This document shows positions 22,468 to 28,649 of a stretch of 28,649 bases of DNA, piece after piece. This stretch comes from Porphyromonadaceae bacterium UBA4702 (GTDB taxonomy: Bacteria; Bacteroidota; Bacteroidia; Bacteroidales; Muribaculaceae). The position numbers and the translations under genes were made by a program. The notes beneath the pieces are model-generated. The model was given only the letters and a program-made list of their open reading frames with translations, did not search any database and had not been told where the DNA came from. Every line of letters starts with the position of its first letter. Positions within the stretch are counted from its first letter, which is position 1. The stretch spans positions 1-28,649 of the forward strand of contig DHKE01000022.1 in the NCBI GenBank assembly GCA_002404675.1, given 5' to 3'.

Positions 22468-24261
22468 TCAGCGGGTCAGCGGACGTGTCTTCTCCTCAAT
22501 CCACTTCCCCTCCTCGGCTGTCAGCAGCGGCGTCAGACGGCTGCGCACCTTCTCGTGGTATTTGTTCACCCACTCAATTTCCTCGTCGGTCATGATGCCG
22601 GTGTCAAACAGGCGCAGGTCAAACGGGAACAGGGTCATGGTGGCAAACTTGTAGAAGTCGCCGAACTCCGTGGTCATAGCCTTCTCTGTCACGATGAGGT
22701 TTTCGCAGCGTATGCCATAGCGGCCCTCATAATAAAGCCCCGGCTCGTTGCTCGTTATCATGCCAGGCTGCAGTGTCGCCGGGTTCTCGTTGAGGCGTAT
22801 GTTCTGCGGTCCCTCGTGGCAGTTGATGAAGAAGCCTACGCCGTGACCGGTGCCGTGGTAGTATGCCTTCCCCTCAGCCCAAAGGAACTGGCGGGCAAGC
22901 ACGTCGAGCTGTGAGCCGCGTGTCCCCTCCGGGAAGATGGCGCGGGCCAGCGCGATGTGGCCTTTCATAACCAAAGTGAAATCATGCTTTTCCTCAGCCG
23001 TCGGTGTGCCGAGGGCGATTGTGCGCGTGATGTCCGTTGTACCGTAGATGTACTGGCCGCCAGAGTCCACCAGCAGCAGACCGTCGCCCTCAACTGTAGC
23101 GTCGCTCTCTTCAGTAGCCTCATAGTGGACTATTGCGCCGTGACCCTTCCAGCCGATGATTGGGGCGAAACTCTCGTCAACGCACGACTTGTCGCTAAGG
23201 CGCAGGCTGCGCAGCAGCTTGCCAAGCCCTACTTCCGTCAACTTGCCCGACGGGTATTCGCGCTCCACGGTCATGAAAAAGCGTGTCAGCGCGATGCCGT
23301 CCTTCTCCATTGCTGTCTCAAGGTTGGCGAGCATCGTCGCGTTCTTGATGCTCTTGAGCCGAGCCACGCCAGCACCGCCGAAAACCACGTTGCAGCTGAT
23401 GTGCGAGTACAGTCCGCGTGATGTCTTGTCCGGGTCGATGAGGAGCCGCGTCTCGCTCGGGAGCGCAGCAACATGTTTTGTCACGTCATCGTAAGGCAGC
23501 GTCTTGACGTCGTATTTCGCCAAGTGGGCGGAAACCTCGTCGGTCAGCTTGTCCTCGTCAACGAACAGTATCCGCTTGTTGCCGTCTATATAAAGGTATG
23601 AAACGTAGATAGGGGAGAAGGCGATGTCGCCAGCGGTACGCACGTTGGTCGCCCACGCTATGTCGTCGAGCGACGAGAGCATGACCGCGTCAGCGTTCTC
23701 TGCACGGACTGCGTCCATGATGCGGCTCATCTTGGAGTCGACGCTTTCGCCCACGATTTTCTCATCATGCACAAACAGCTTGTTCTTCGGGCGTTCCGGG
23801 CGTTCCGGGTAAATGTAGTCAAACAGCGGAAAATCGTCGTTCAGCTTGATGCCGTTCTTCTCAAGCTCCTTCTGCATCCGCTCTGCCAGCGTCACGGAGA
23901 ATGTCATGCCGTCGATGCCGACCGTCGCGCCCTTGTCCAGGTTGTCAGTCAGCCACTGCACCAGGTCCACGGCCTCCGGGCCGTCCTCCTTCATCATCTC
24001 AAAGCCGGTGCCGCGTAGCTGCTCCGTCGCCTGTATGAAATAACGAGAGTCTGTCCAGCAATATGCCTCGTCCTGTGTCACTACGGCTGTGCCGTTGGTG
24101 CCGTTCTCTGAGAAAAAACCGGTCAGCCATTCCCGGCCGCGCCAATGCTTGGGCGGGTTCTCGCTCTGGTGGGGGTCTGTGCCGCTTATCACCACGGCAT
24201 CTATCCCGTGTTCAGCCATAGTCTCACGCAGCAGCGTGAGATACTCGAAATTTGTCTTCAT
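22468..24261 (-). CDS. Aminopeptidase P family (Xaa-Pro) metallopeptidase
   Basis: 597 residues, the long three-domain form. It has two creatinase-like N-terminal domains (about 1-310) and a pita-bread M24 domain with metal ligands Asp399 and Asp410 in DSGGQYIYGTTD, a His in GTGHGVGFF, and Glu in TSNEPGLYY and RCENLIVTE. It removes an N-terminal residue preceding proline; there is no signal peptide, so it is cytoplasmic. It is divergent from ftcD. The minus strand has an imperfect -7 box (TAATTTTA) at 24300-24307. Confidence 0.94.
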   Translation of the reverse strand: MKTNFEYLTLLRETMAEHGIDAVVISGTDPHQSENPPKHWRGREWLTGFFSENGTNGTAVVTQDEAYCWTDSRYFIQATEQLRGTGFEMMKEDGPEAVDLVQWLTDNLDKGATVGIDGMTFSVTLAERMQKELEKNGIKLNDDFPLFDYIYPERPERPKNKLFVHDEKIVGESVDSKMSRIMDAVRAENADAVMLSSLDDIAWATNVRTAGDIAFSPIYVSYLYIDGNKRILFVDEDKLTDEVSAHLAKYDVKTLPYDDVTKHVAALPSETRLLIDPDKTSRGLYSHISCNVVFGGAGVARLKSIKNATMLANLETAMEKDGIALTRFFMTVEREYPSGKLTEVGLGKLLRSLRLSDKSCVDESFAPIIGWKGHGAIVHYEATEESDATVEGDGLLLVDSGGQYIYGTTDITRTIALGTPTAEEKHDFTLVMKGHIALARAIFPEGTRGSQLDVLARQFLWAEGKAYYHGTGHGVGFFINCHEGPQNIRLNENPATLQPGMITSNEPGLYYEGRYGIRCENLIVTEKAMTTEFGDFYKFATMTLFPFDLRLFDTGIMTDEEIEWVNKYHEKVRSRLTPLLTAEEGKWIEEKTRPLTR

Positions 24262-24406
24262 ATTATTCGTTCTGACGTTTTGTCTGTTCTTTTGCCGCCG
24301 TAAAATTACAAAAAAATCCCGGATCTGACCCGCCCGAGTCTCCCTTTTGCAAACACCATGCTCCTGTTTTTGATTTATGTGTAGTGGAGGTCTCGGAAAT
24401 ATTGCC

Positions 24407-24414
24407 TAATTTTG
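24407..24414 (+). promoter_or_regulatory. Candidate -7 box of ftcD
   Basis: TAATTTTG on the plus strand, 35 bases before the ATG at 24450. I see no TTTG at the proper -33 distance. Confidence 0.5.
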
Positions 24415-24449
24415 TGGGCAAAAGAAATATCATCCAACAATCTATATCA

Positions 24450-26141
24450 ATGAAAACCCGTATTATAGAATGTGTCCCCAACTTCTCTGAAGGACGCGAC
24501 CAGGCGAAAATCAAACAGATAACAGACGCTATCTGCACGGTCAAGGGCATCAAGCTCCTCGATGTTGACCCGGGCGAGGCTACCAACCGCACCGTAGTCA
24601 CCTTCGTCGGCGAGCCCGAAGCTGTTGTTGAGGCTGCCTTCCAGGGCATCAAGCGCGCTGCCGAAATCATAGATATGCGCTCGCACCATGGCGCGCATCC
24701 CCGCATGGGAGCAACCGATGTCTGCCCCCTTATCCCCGTTGCCGGCGTAACCCTCGAGGAATGTGCCGAAATGGCGCAAAAGCTCGCAGAGCGAGTTGCT
24801 GTGGAGCTCAATGTCCCGACATACTGCTACGAGGCCGCTGCCTTCACCCAGGAACGCCGCAACCTCGCCGTTTGCCGTGCCGGCGAATACGAGGCTCTCG
24901 CTGACAAGATGGGCGGCGAGAAAGGCCCCGACTTCGGCAACCGTCCCTTCGACGAGGGCGTAGCCCGTACCGGCGCGACGACTATCGGCGCACGCGACTT
25001 CCTGATTGCAGTCAACTATAACCTCAATACCACCTCGACACGCCGCGCCAACGCTATCGCTTTTGACGTGCGTGAAAAGGGCCGTCCAATGCGCGAGGGA
25101 GGCAAGATTACCGGCAAGCCTATCAAGGACGCTCAGGGCAACACCGTAATGATACCCGGTTCGCTGAAGGGCACAAAGGCCATTGGCTGGTATATAGATG
25201 AATACGGCATAGCACAGGTGTCGATGAACATCACCGACATCGCCACAACGCCTCTCCACATCGCCTTTGACGAAGTGTGCCGCAAGGCCAACGACCGCGG
25301 CGTGCGTGTCACCGGTACCGAAATCGTTGGCCTCGTGCCGAAACGCACGCTCATCGATGCCGGCAAGTATTTCCTCCGCAAGCAGCACCGCTCTGTCGGC
25401 ATACCTGACCATGAAATTATCCGCATAGCCGTCAAGTCAATGGGCCTCGATGAGCTCAAGCCCTTCGACCCTAACGAGAAGGTAATCGAGTACCTCATAC
25501 AGGACAACGACAGCAAGAAGCTCATAGACCTGACCGCACGCGGCCTCGCCGAGGAGACCGCCAGCGAATCCCCCGCCCCGGGCGGCGGCTCTATCTCCGC
25601 TTACATGGGCGCGCTCGCTGCTGCCCTCGGCACGATGGTCGCCAACCTTACGGCTCACAAGGCCTCGTATGACGACCGCTGGGACGAATATTCAGAAGTG
25701 GCAGAGCGCGGTCAGGAGCTCATGGAGAGCCTCCTCCACCTCGTTGACGAGGACACTGCCGCCTTCAACCGCATCATGGACGCTATAGGCATGCCAAAGA
25801 AGACAGATGCCGAGAAGGCCGCACGCAAGGAGGCCATGGAGGCTGCGACTCTATACGCTACTGAAGTACCCCTCCAGACCATGAAAACCGCCTTCCAGAC
25901 TTTCGAGGTTCTTTCTGCAATGGCTGAAAAGGGCAACCCTGCTTCCGTCACCGATGCCGGCGTTGGTACGCTCGCCGCCCGCGCTGCCGTGCGCGGCGCG
26001 TTCCTCAACGTCAAAATCAACGCTGCCGGCCTTGCCGACCGCGCTAAAGCCGAGGAACTCATAGCCGAAGGCGCGAAAATCGAGGCCAAGGCAGCTGAAC
26101 TGGAGGCGCAGATACTGGAAGTGGTCAACTCCAAGATCTGA
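24450..26141 (+). CDS. ftcD: Glutamate formimidoyltransferase / formimidoyl-THF cyclodeaminase
   Basis: Bifunctional enzyme of histidine degradation. It moves the formimino group from formiminoglutamate to tetrahydrofolate, then cyclises and deaminates it. 563 residues from the ATG at 24450. The transferase half (about 1-325) begins IIECVPNFSEGRD and has the catalytic His83 in HHGAHPRMGATD. The cyclodeaminase half (about 350-563) has SPAPGGGSISAYMGALAAAL and a run of helices. Both halves are complete, as in the animal and Bacteroidota fusion. No hutH, hutU or hutI is nearby in the window. Confidence 0.96.
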   Translation: MKTRIIECVPNFSEGRDQAKIKQITDAICTVKGIKLLDVDPGEATNRTVVTFVGEPEAVVEAAFQGIKRAAEIIDMRSHHGAHPRMGATDVCPLIPVAGVTLEECAEMAQKLAERVAVELNVPTYCYEAAAFTQERRNLAVCRAGEYEALADKMGGEKGPDFGNRPFDEGVARTGATTIGARDFLIAVNYNLNTTSTRRANAIAFDVREKGRPMREGGKITGKPIKDAQGNTVMIPGSLKGTKAIGWYIDEYGIAQVSMNITDIATTPLHIAFDEVCRKANDRGVRVTGTEIVGLVPKRTLIDAGKYFLRKQHRSVGIPDHEIIRIAVKSMGLDELKPFDPNEKVIEYLIQDNDSKKLIDLTARGLAEETASESPAPGGGSISAYMGALAAALGTMVANLTAHKASYDDRWDEYSEVAERGQELMESLLHLVDEDTAAFNRIMDAIGMPKKTDAEKAARKEAMEAATLYATEVPLQTMKTAFQTFEVLSAMAEKGNPASVTDAGVGTLAARAAVRGAFLNVKINAAGLADRAKAEELIAEGAKIEAKAAELEAQILEVVNSKI

Positions 26142-26352
26142 AAATGACATTGCTCCTGCTGGGAAAGTGGTTCGTGTGAATGTAATGCTTTGATTGTCAA
26201 TTTGACGTTGGGAAATTACATAGGCGTATAAACTGCTTCCCCGGCAGTCGGCAGTGCAAGGTCTGCGTATAATCTACGCAAGAATTTAGCCGCGAAAAAC
26301 GCGATTTCAATAGAGAATTTGTTGAATTAAATCTATTTAACGCCTTAAACTC
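26142..26352. other. Gene-free stretch with small hairpins after ftcD
   Basis: No open frame resembling a protein. Small perfect hairpins occur at 26264-26280 (TGCGTA/TACGCA, 5-base loop) and 26291-26303 (CGCG, A5, CGCG). Neither has a U run directly after it. They may mark the 3' end of the ftcD message. Confidence 0.4.
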
Positions 26353-26382
26353 TTGACATCTCGCGAAATGTGACTAACTTTG
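26353..26382 (+). promoter_or_regulatory. Orphan promoter before the candidate small RNA
   Basis: TTGA (26353-26356), 18 bases, then TAACTTTG (26375-26382): a good Bacteroidota promoter, but no convincing reading frame follows for 600 bases. Predicted start near 26388. Confidence 0.6.
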
Positions 26383-26387
26383 CATCG

Positions 26388-26577
26388 TATTTAGGAACGA
26401 ATATGAGATTGATTATCTCAAATCGTCAAAATGCAAGCCGAAAAGTTTTAAGTAATAGTGATATAATTTGTAAGTTAGTGGTTTAGCAGGATTTAGTGAG
26501 CTTGTGAAAGTTATCAGGTCTGAAAAATCACAGGGCAGGAGGAAGTTGTGAAACATCGTCCTGTCTTTGTTTTTTTA
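26388..26577 (+). ncRNA. Candidate small RNA of about 190 bases
   Basis: Bounded by the promoter at 26353-26382 and a terminator-like hairpin at 26532-26567 with a U run at 26566-26576. Inside, GAGAT/ATCTC (26405-26419) forms a local hairpin, and GCAAGC (26433-26438) can pair with GCTTGT (26500-26505), closing a 61-base domain. I cannot match it to 6S, SRP, tmRNA or RNase P RNA. It could instead be a leader whose downstream gene has decayed. The boundaries are predictions. Confidence 0.4.
26532..26576 (+). terminator. Terminator-like hairpin ending the candidate small RNA
   Basis: Positions 26532-26543 pair with 26556-26567 through a core CAGGA/TCCTG, one G-G mismatch near the loop and two G-U pairs at the base; the loop is 12 bases. 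It runs into TTTGTTTTTTT. A second 7-base inverted repeat, ATGCCAA/TTGGCAT, follows at 26577-26601. Confidence 0.6.
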
Positions 26578-26868
26578 TGCCAACCATTCTCATCTTGGCA
26601 TCCCCACAATCAGGTTTCATCATCTGTCGCTCCTTGTCCCGGCGTATTTCTACTGCCATCCCGGAAGGGGGAATTCCCAGCTCATGTCGTCTCGCCAGTT
26701 GCCCGATTGCGCCGGCTTCCTTGCACGCATTGCCCCTATGCTTGCCTTAATCAGTTGCGTCTATGCCACGCCTTTCATTCCTAATTCCTCACTCCTCACT
26801 CCTAATTGATTGCCGGTTAATGCGTGTTAAGGATGCTCTCGCATATCCGTCGGAGCAGATTTTACTAT
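26578..26868. other. Gene-free stretch upstream of the GlmU-like gene
   Basis: No plausible gene. It contains an inverted repeat (26577-26601) and a short repeat block at 26780-26807: CCTAATT, two tandem CCTCACT units, then CCTAATT again. On the minus strand this reads AATTAGGAGTGAGGAGTGAG, a simple repeat I recall from many Bacteroidales intergenic regions. Confidence 0.5.
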
Positions 26869-26876
26869 TATCTTTG
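26869..26876 (+). promoter_or_regulatory. Candidate -7 box of the GlmU-like gene
   Basis: TATCTTTG matches TAnnTTTG; the start would be near 26883, leaving a leader of about 115 bases before the ATG at 26998. No clear -33 box. Confidence 0.45.
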
Positions 26877-26997
26877 CACATATTATCGGTTTGTGAGCAA
26901 TCCCGGTATTGCCTCAGCCGATATTGCACGATACTGTTTCGGATGCCGGTGCGCCGCTTCCCGGTGTGCTGTCGCCACAACACATATAATGCAGACT

Positions 26998-28203
26998 ATG
27001 AATGACATTGTATTGTTTGATACTGCGGAGCGACACGACAACCTCCTGCCGCTCTCTTTCACGCGTCCCGTGGCGGATTTCCGCGTCGGAATAACTACAA
27101 TCGCCGAAAAATGGAAGGCTGCGACCAGTGCTGACGCGGTGTTGTATGCCCCGGTCGATTACCTGCGCCCGAAATTCGCCCCCTCTCCGCTCCCCGGCGG
27201 TGAGCATCTGTTCGTTGCCGGCAACGTAATTCCAGACGCTGCGCTCGTCAATGCGGCGGAAAAGCTCACAGCAGGGCAGGGGCTTGCCGCAGATGACGGT
27301 GCGCTGGTTGCGTTCCGTGGCACTGCCGCTGATTTCGAAGCCCGGAGCTATACACCTATTATATATAAGGGCGACATCACAGCCGTCCGCTATGTGTTCG
27401 ACATCTTCCGCCTGAACGGCAGCTGCATCATCGACGACTTCCGCCGCATCACAGCCGGGCGCGAGTCCATGCCGCTGCCGGAAAGCAACACCGTAATCGG
27501 CAAGATGACGGACGATGACGGAATGCCGCTGCTTTTCATAGAGGAGGGCGCGGACATTCAGGGCGCGACAATCAACCTCACCAAAGGACCGGTATACATC
27601 GGGCGTGACGCAGAGGTCATGGAGGGCGCATGTCTGCGCGGCCCGCTGGCGGTGTGCGCCAACGCCCATGTCAACATGGGGGCGAAGGTCTATGGCAACA
27701 CCACAATAGGCCCGTTCTGCAAGGTCGGCGGCGAGGTAAACAACATAGTCATGTTCAGTTATTCCAACAAGTCACACGACGGCTTCCTCGGCAACGCCGT
27801 GATAGGGGAGTGGTGCAACATCGGCGCGGGCGTGAACGCATCCAATCTCAAGAACGACTACTCCAAGATACGCATCTGGAACTATGCCTCGCACTCGTTC
27901 ATGCGCACAGACCTGCAGTTCTGCGGCCTTATTATGGGCGACCATTCCAAAATCGGCATAAACTGTATGCTCAACACCGCTACGGTTATGGGCGTGGCAG
28001 TCAACCTGCATGGGGCCGGTTTCCCGCGCACGTTCATTCCCAGCTTCTCCGAGGGATCGCCTGCGGCCGGTTTCTCAGAAGTGCCGATGCGCAAGTTCTT
28101 CGACATAGCCGAGAGGGTGATGTCGCGTCGCGGACTGTCGCTCGCCGATGCCGACCGGGAGATATTTAAAGCCGTCCGTGAAGTCGCAGCCCGGCTGCGC
28201 TGA
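26998..28203 (+). CDS. GlmU-like sugar nucleotidyltransferase / acyltransferase
   Basis: 401 residues from the ATG at 26998 (MNDIVLFDTAERHDNLLPLS); an in-frame ATG three codons earlier is possible. The N-terminal half resembles a nucleotidyltransferase (SFTRPVADFRVGITTIAEKW), and the C-terminal half is a left-handed beta-helix (VYIGRDAEVMEGACLRG, AHVNMGAKVYGNTTIG, GEWCNIGAGVNASNLKN). This is the Bacteroidota GlmU-like family thought to make UDP-GlcNAc from glucosamine 1-phosphate, for peptidoglycan and lipopolysaccharide. Activity is inferred. It has its own promoter-like box and a clear terminator. Confidence 0.88.
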   Translation: MNDIVLFDTAERHDNLLPLSFTRPVADFRVGITTIAEKWKAATSADAVLYAPVDYLRPKFAPSPLPGGEHLFVAGNVIPDAALVNAAEKLTAGQGLAADDGALVAFRGTAADFEARSYTPIIYKGDITAVRYVFDIFRLNGSCIIDDFRRITAGRESMPLPESNTVIGKMTDDDGMPLLFIEEGADIQGATINLTKGPVYIGRDAEVMEGACLRGPLAVCANAHVNMGAKVYGNTTIGPFCKVGGEVNNIVMFSYSNKSHDGFLGNAVIGEWCNIGAGVNASNLKNDYSKIRIWNYASHSFMRTDLQFCGLIMGDHSKIGINCMLNTATVMGVAVNLHGAGFPRTFIPSFSEGSPAAGFSEVPMRKFFDIAERVMSRRGLSLADADREIFKAVREVAARLR

Positions 28204-28226
28204 CAGCCTTGCGGCTTTTCGCTCAT

Positions 28227-28259
28227 TGCAGTGCCTCCCGGCTGCGCTGCATTTTTTTT
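28227..28259 (+). terminator. Intrinsic terminator of the GlmU-like gene
   Basis: TGCAGTGC (28227-28234) and GCGCTGCA (28244-28251) form an 8-bp stem with one G-U pair and a 9-base loop, followed by eight T residues (28252-28259), 24 bases after the stop. Confidence 0.85.
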
Positions 28260-28270
28260 GCTCGAAAGGC

Positions 28271-28301
28271 TTGCATAACTCGCTAATTAGTAGTAACTTT
28301 G
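28271..28301 (+). promoter_or_regulatory. Promoter of rpsL and the genes after it
   Basis: TTGC (28271-28274), 19 bases, then TAACTTTG (28294-28301). Good consensus and spacing, directly after the preceding terminator. Predicted start near 28308. Confidence 0.72.
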
Positions 28302-28307
28302 CACCAC

Positions 28308-28443
28308 TTTCAGAGGGCTATGCCCGCATGATGCTTCTAACAGTCTGTTTGTCAGGCTGTTGGCGGTATTTCGATGTGTGGGCTGTGTCGGCTGGGGGTA
28401 CGGAAAGAAATTATAAGTCATACAAAAATAAAAGAGACTAAGA
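28308..28443 (+). promoter_or_regulatory. Leader of rpsL with a 9-bp hairpin
   Basis: About 136 bases of untranslated leader. AACAGTCTG (28339-28347) and CAGGCTGTT (28353-28361) pair over 9 bp with one G-U and a 5-base loop. The last 40 bases are A-rich, as before many Bacteroidota genes, with no Shine-Dalgarno. Ribosomal protein operons are often controlled through leader structures; that role here is inference. Confidence 0.45.
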
Positions 28444-28649
28444 ATGCCAACAATTCAGCAATTAGTAAGAAAGGGACGTGTTGTTCTCAAGGACAAGAGC
28501 AAGTCACCGGCATTGGATTCATGTCCGCAGCGCCGTGGTGTGTGTGTCAGAGTATACACCACAACCCCGAAGAAACCTAACTCGGCAATGAGAAAGGTAG
28601 CTCGTGTGCGCCTGACAAACGGCAAGGAGGTCAACTCCTACATCCCCGG
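28444..28649 (+). CDS. rpsL: 30S ribosomal protein uS12, 3' end outside window
   Basis: The ATG at 28444 begins [12 protein letters not shown]; then [37 protein letters not shown] and [11 protein letters not shown] to the window edge, 68 codons and two bases. This is plainly uS12, a decoding-centre protein of the 30S subunit. The PKKPN loop has both Lys (43 and 44), the usual streptomycin-sensitive form. rpsG and fusA normally follow but lie outside. Confidence 0.97.
   Translation, partial: MPTIQQLVRKGRVVLKDKSKSPALDSCPQRRGVCVRVYTTTPKKPNSAMRKVARVRLTNGKEVNSYIP

Noticed and set aside
26388..26577. Identity as SRP RNA, 6S RNA, tmRNA or RNase P RNA
   Set aside because: GGTCTGAAAAAT and GGAGGAAG recall parts of SRP RNA but the conserved loop is absent; the ends do not pair as in 6S; there is no CCA end or tag frame as in tmRNA; it is too short for RNase P RNA.
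26548..26784. A 78-codon frame starting at GTG with AGGAGG five bases upstream
   Set aside because: The AGGAGG is the left arm of the terminator-like hairpin, the protein has a non-natural composition (many Pro, Cys, His) and no motif; most likely coincidence.
28148..28441. A 97-codon frame across the terminator and rpsL promoter
   Set aside because: It overlaps the end of the GlmU-like gene, the terminator and the promoter, and its product has no recognisable features.
1..28649. tRNA genes, CRISPR arrays, riboswitches of known class, insertion sequences
   Set aside because: I looked for T-arm motifs, regularly spaced repeats, cobalamin or TPP box sequences and transposase motifs and found none that stood up.

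Overview
The window looks like a chromosomal segment of a Bacteroidales bacterium. By gene content and a moderately high GC it could be Muribaculaceae-like, but the family placement is an inference. Supporting signs: promoters of the Bacteroidota type (TAnnTTTG about 7 bases before the start point, TTTG or TTG near -33) stand before several genes; Shine-Dalgarno sequences are almost absent; and many families are typical of this phylum (DUF4421, DUF4465, DUF6089, DUF6242, peptidase C25, the Bacteroidota GlmU-like nucleotidyltransferase). I see no tRNA or rRNA genes, CRISPR array, prophage or insertion sequence.

Layout. 1-2982 (+): the end of a secreted C25 (gingipain-family) cysteine protease whose middle is AT-rich, then an unrecognised secreted protein with a Bacteroidales C-terminal tail; a strong hairpin closes this part. 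3121-12116 (-): a long envelope cluster, in transcription order DUF6242 lipoprotein, DUF6089, uppS, bamA, two OmpH/Skp chaperones, murI, DUF4465 lipoprotein and a TPR protein. The first four genes are chained by 4-base ATGA overlaps. 12213-13235 (-): ribD. 13426-15455 (+): prmC-recX-comF, overlapping, behind a textbook promoter. 15468-16694 (-): a DUF4421 protein. 16792-19798 (-): hpf-fdtA-fdtB-mltG, abutting or overlapping. 20087-21704 (-): xerC and rpsU, separated by a cluster of palindromic repeats. 21919-24261 (-): a gamma carbonic anhydrase-like protein and an aminopeptidase P. 24450-26141 (+): ftcD standing alone. 26142-26997: a gene-free stretch with a good promoter and a terminator-like hairpin, hence a candidate small RNA. 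26998-28203 (+): a GlmU-like enzyme. 28444 to the end (+): the start of rpsL.

How the genes fit together. Most of the window serves the cell envelope: undecaprenyl diphosphate synthesis (uppS), D-glutamate (murI), glycan strand cleavage (mltG), UDP-GlcNAc (GlmU-like), outer-membrane protein folding (bamA, two ompH), and a dTDP-3-aminodeoxysugar pair (fdtA, fdtB). A second theme is translation (rpsU, hpf, prmC, rpsL). The points most worth a second look are the two uncharacterised families translationally chained to uppS-bamA, the sugar pair wedged between hpf and mltG, the lone strong Shine-Dalgarno of hpf, the candidate small RNA near 26.4-26.6 kb, the repeated GACACGGC palindromes, and the compositional mosaic in the protease gene.
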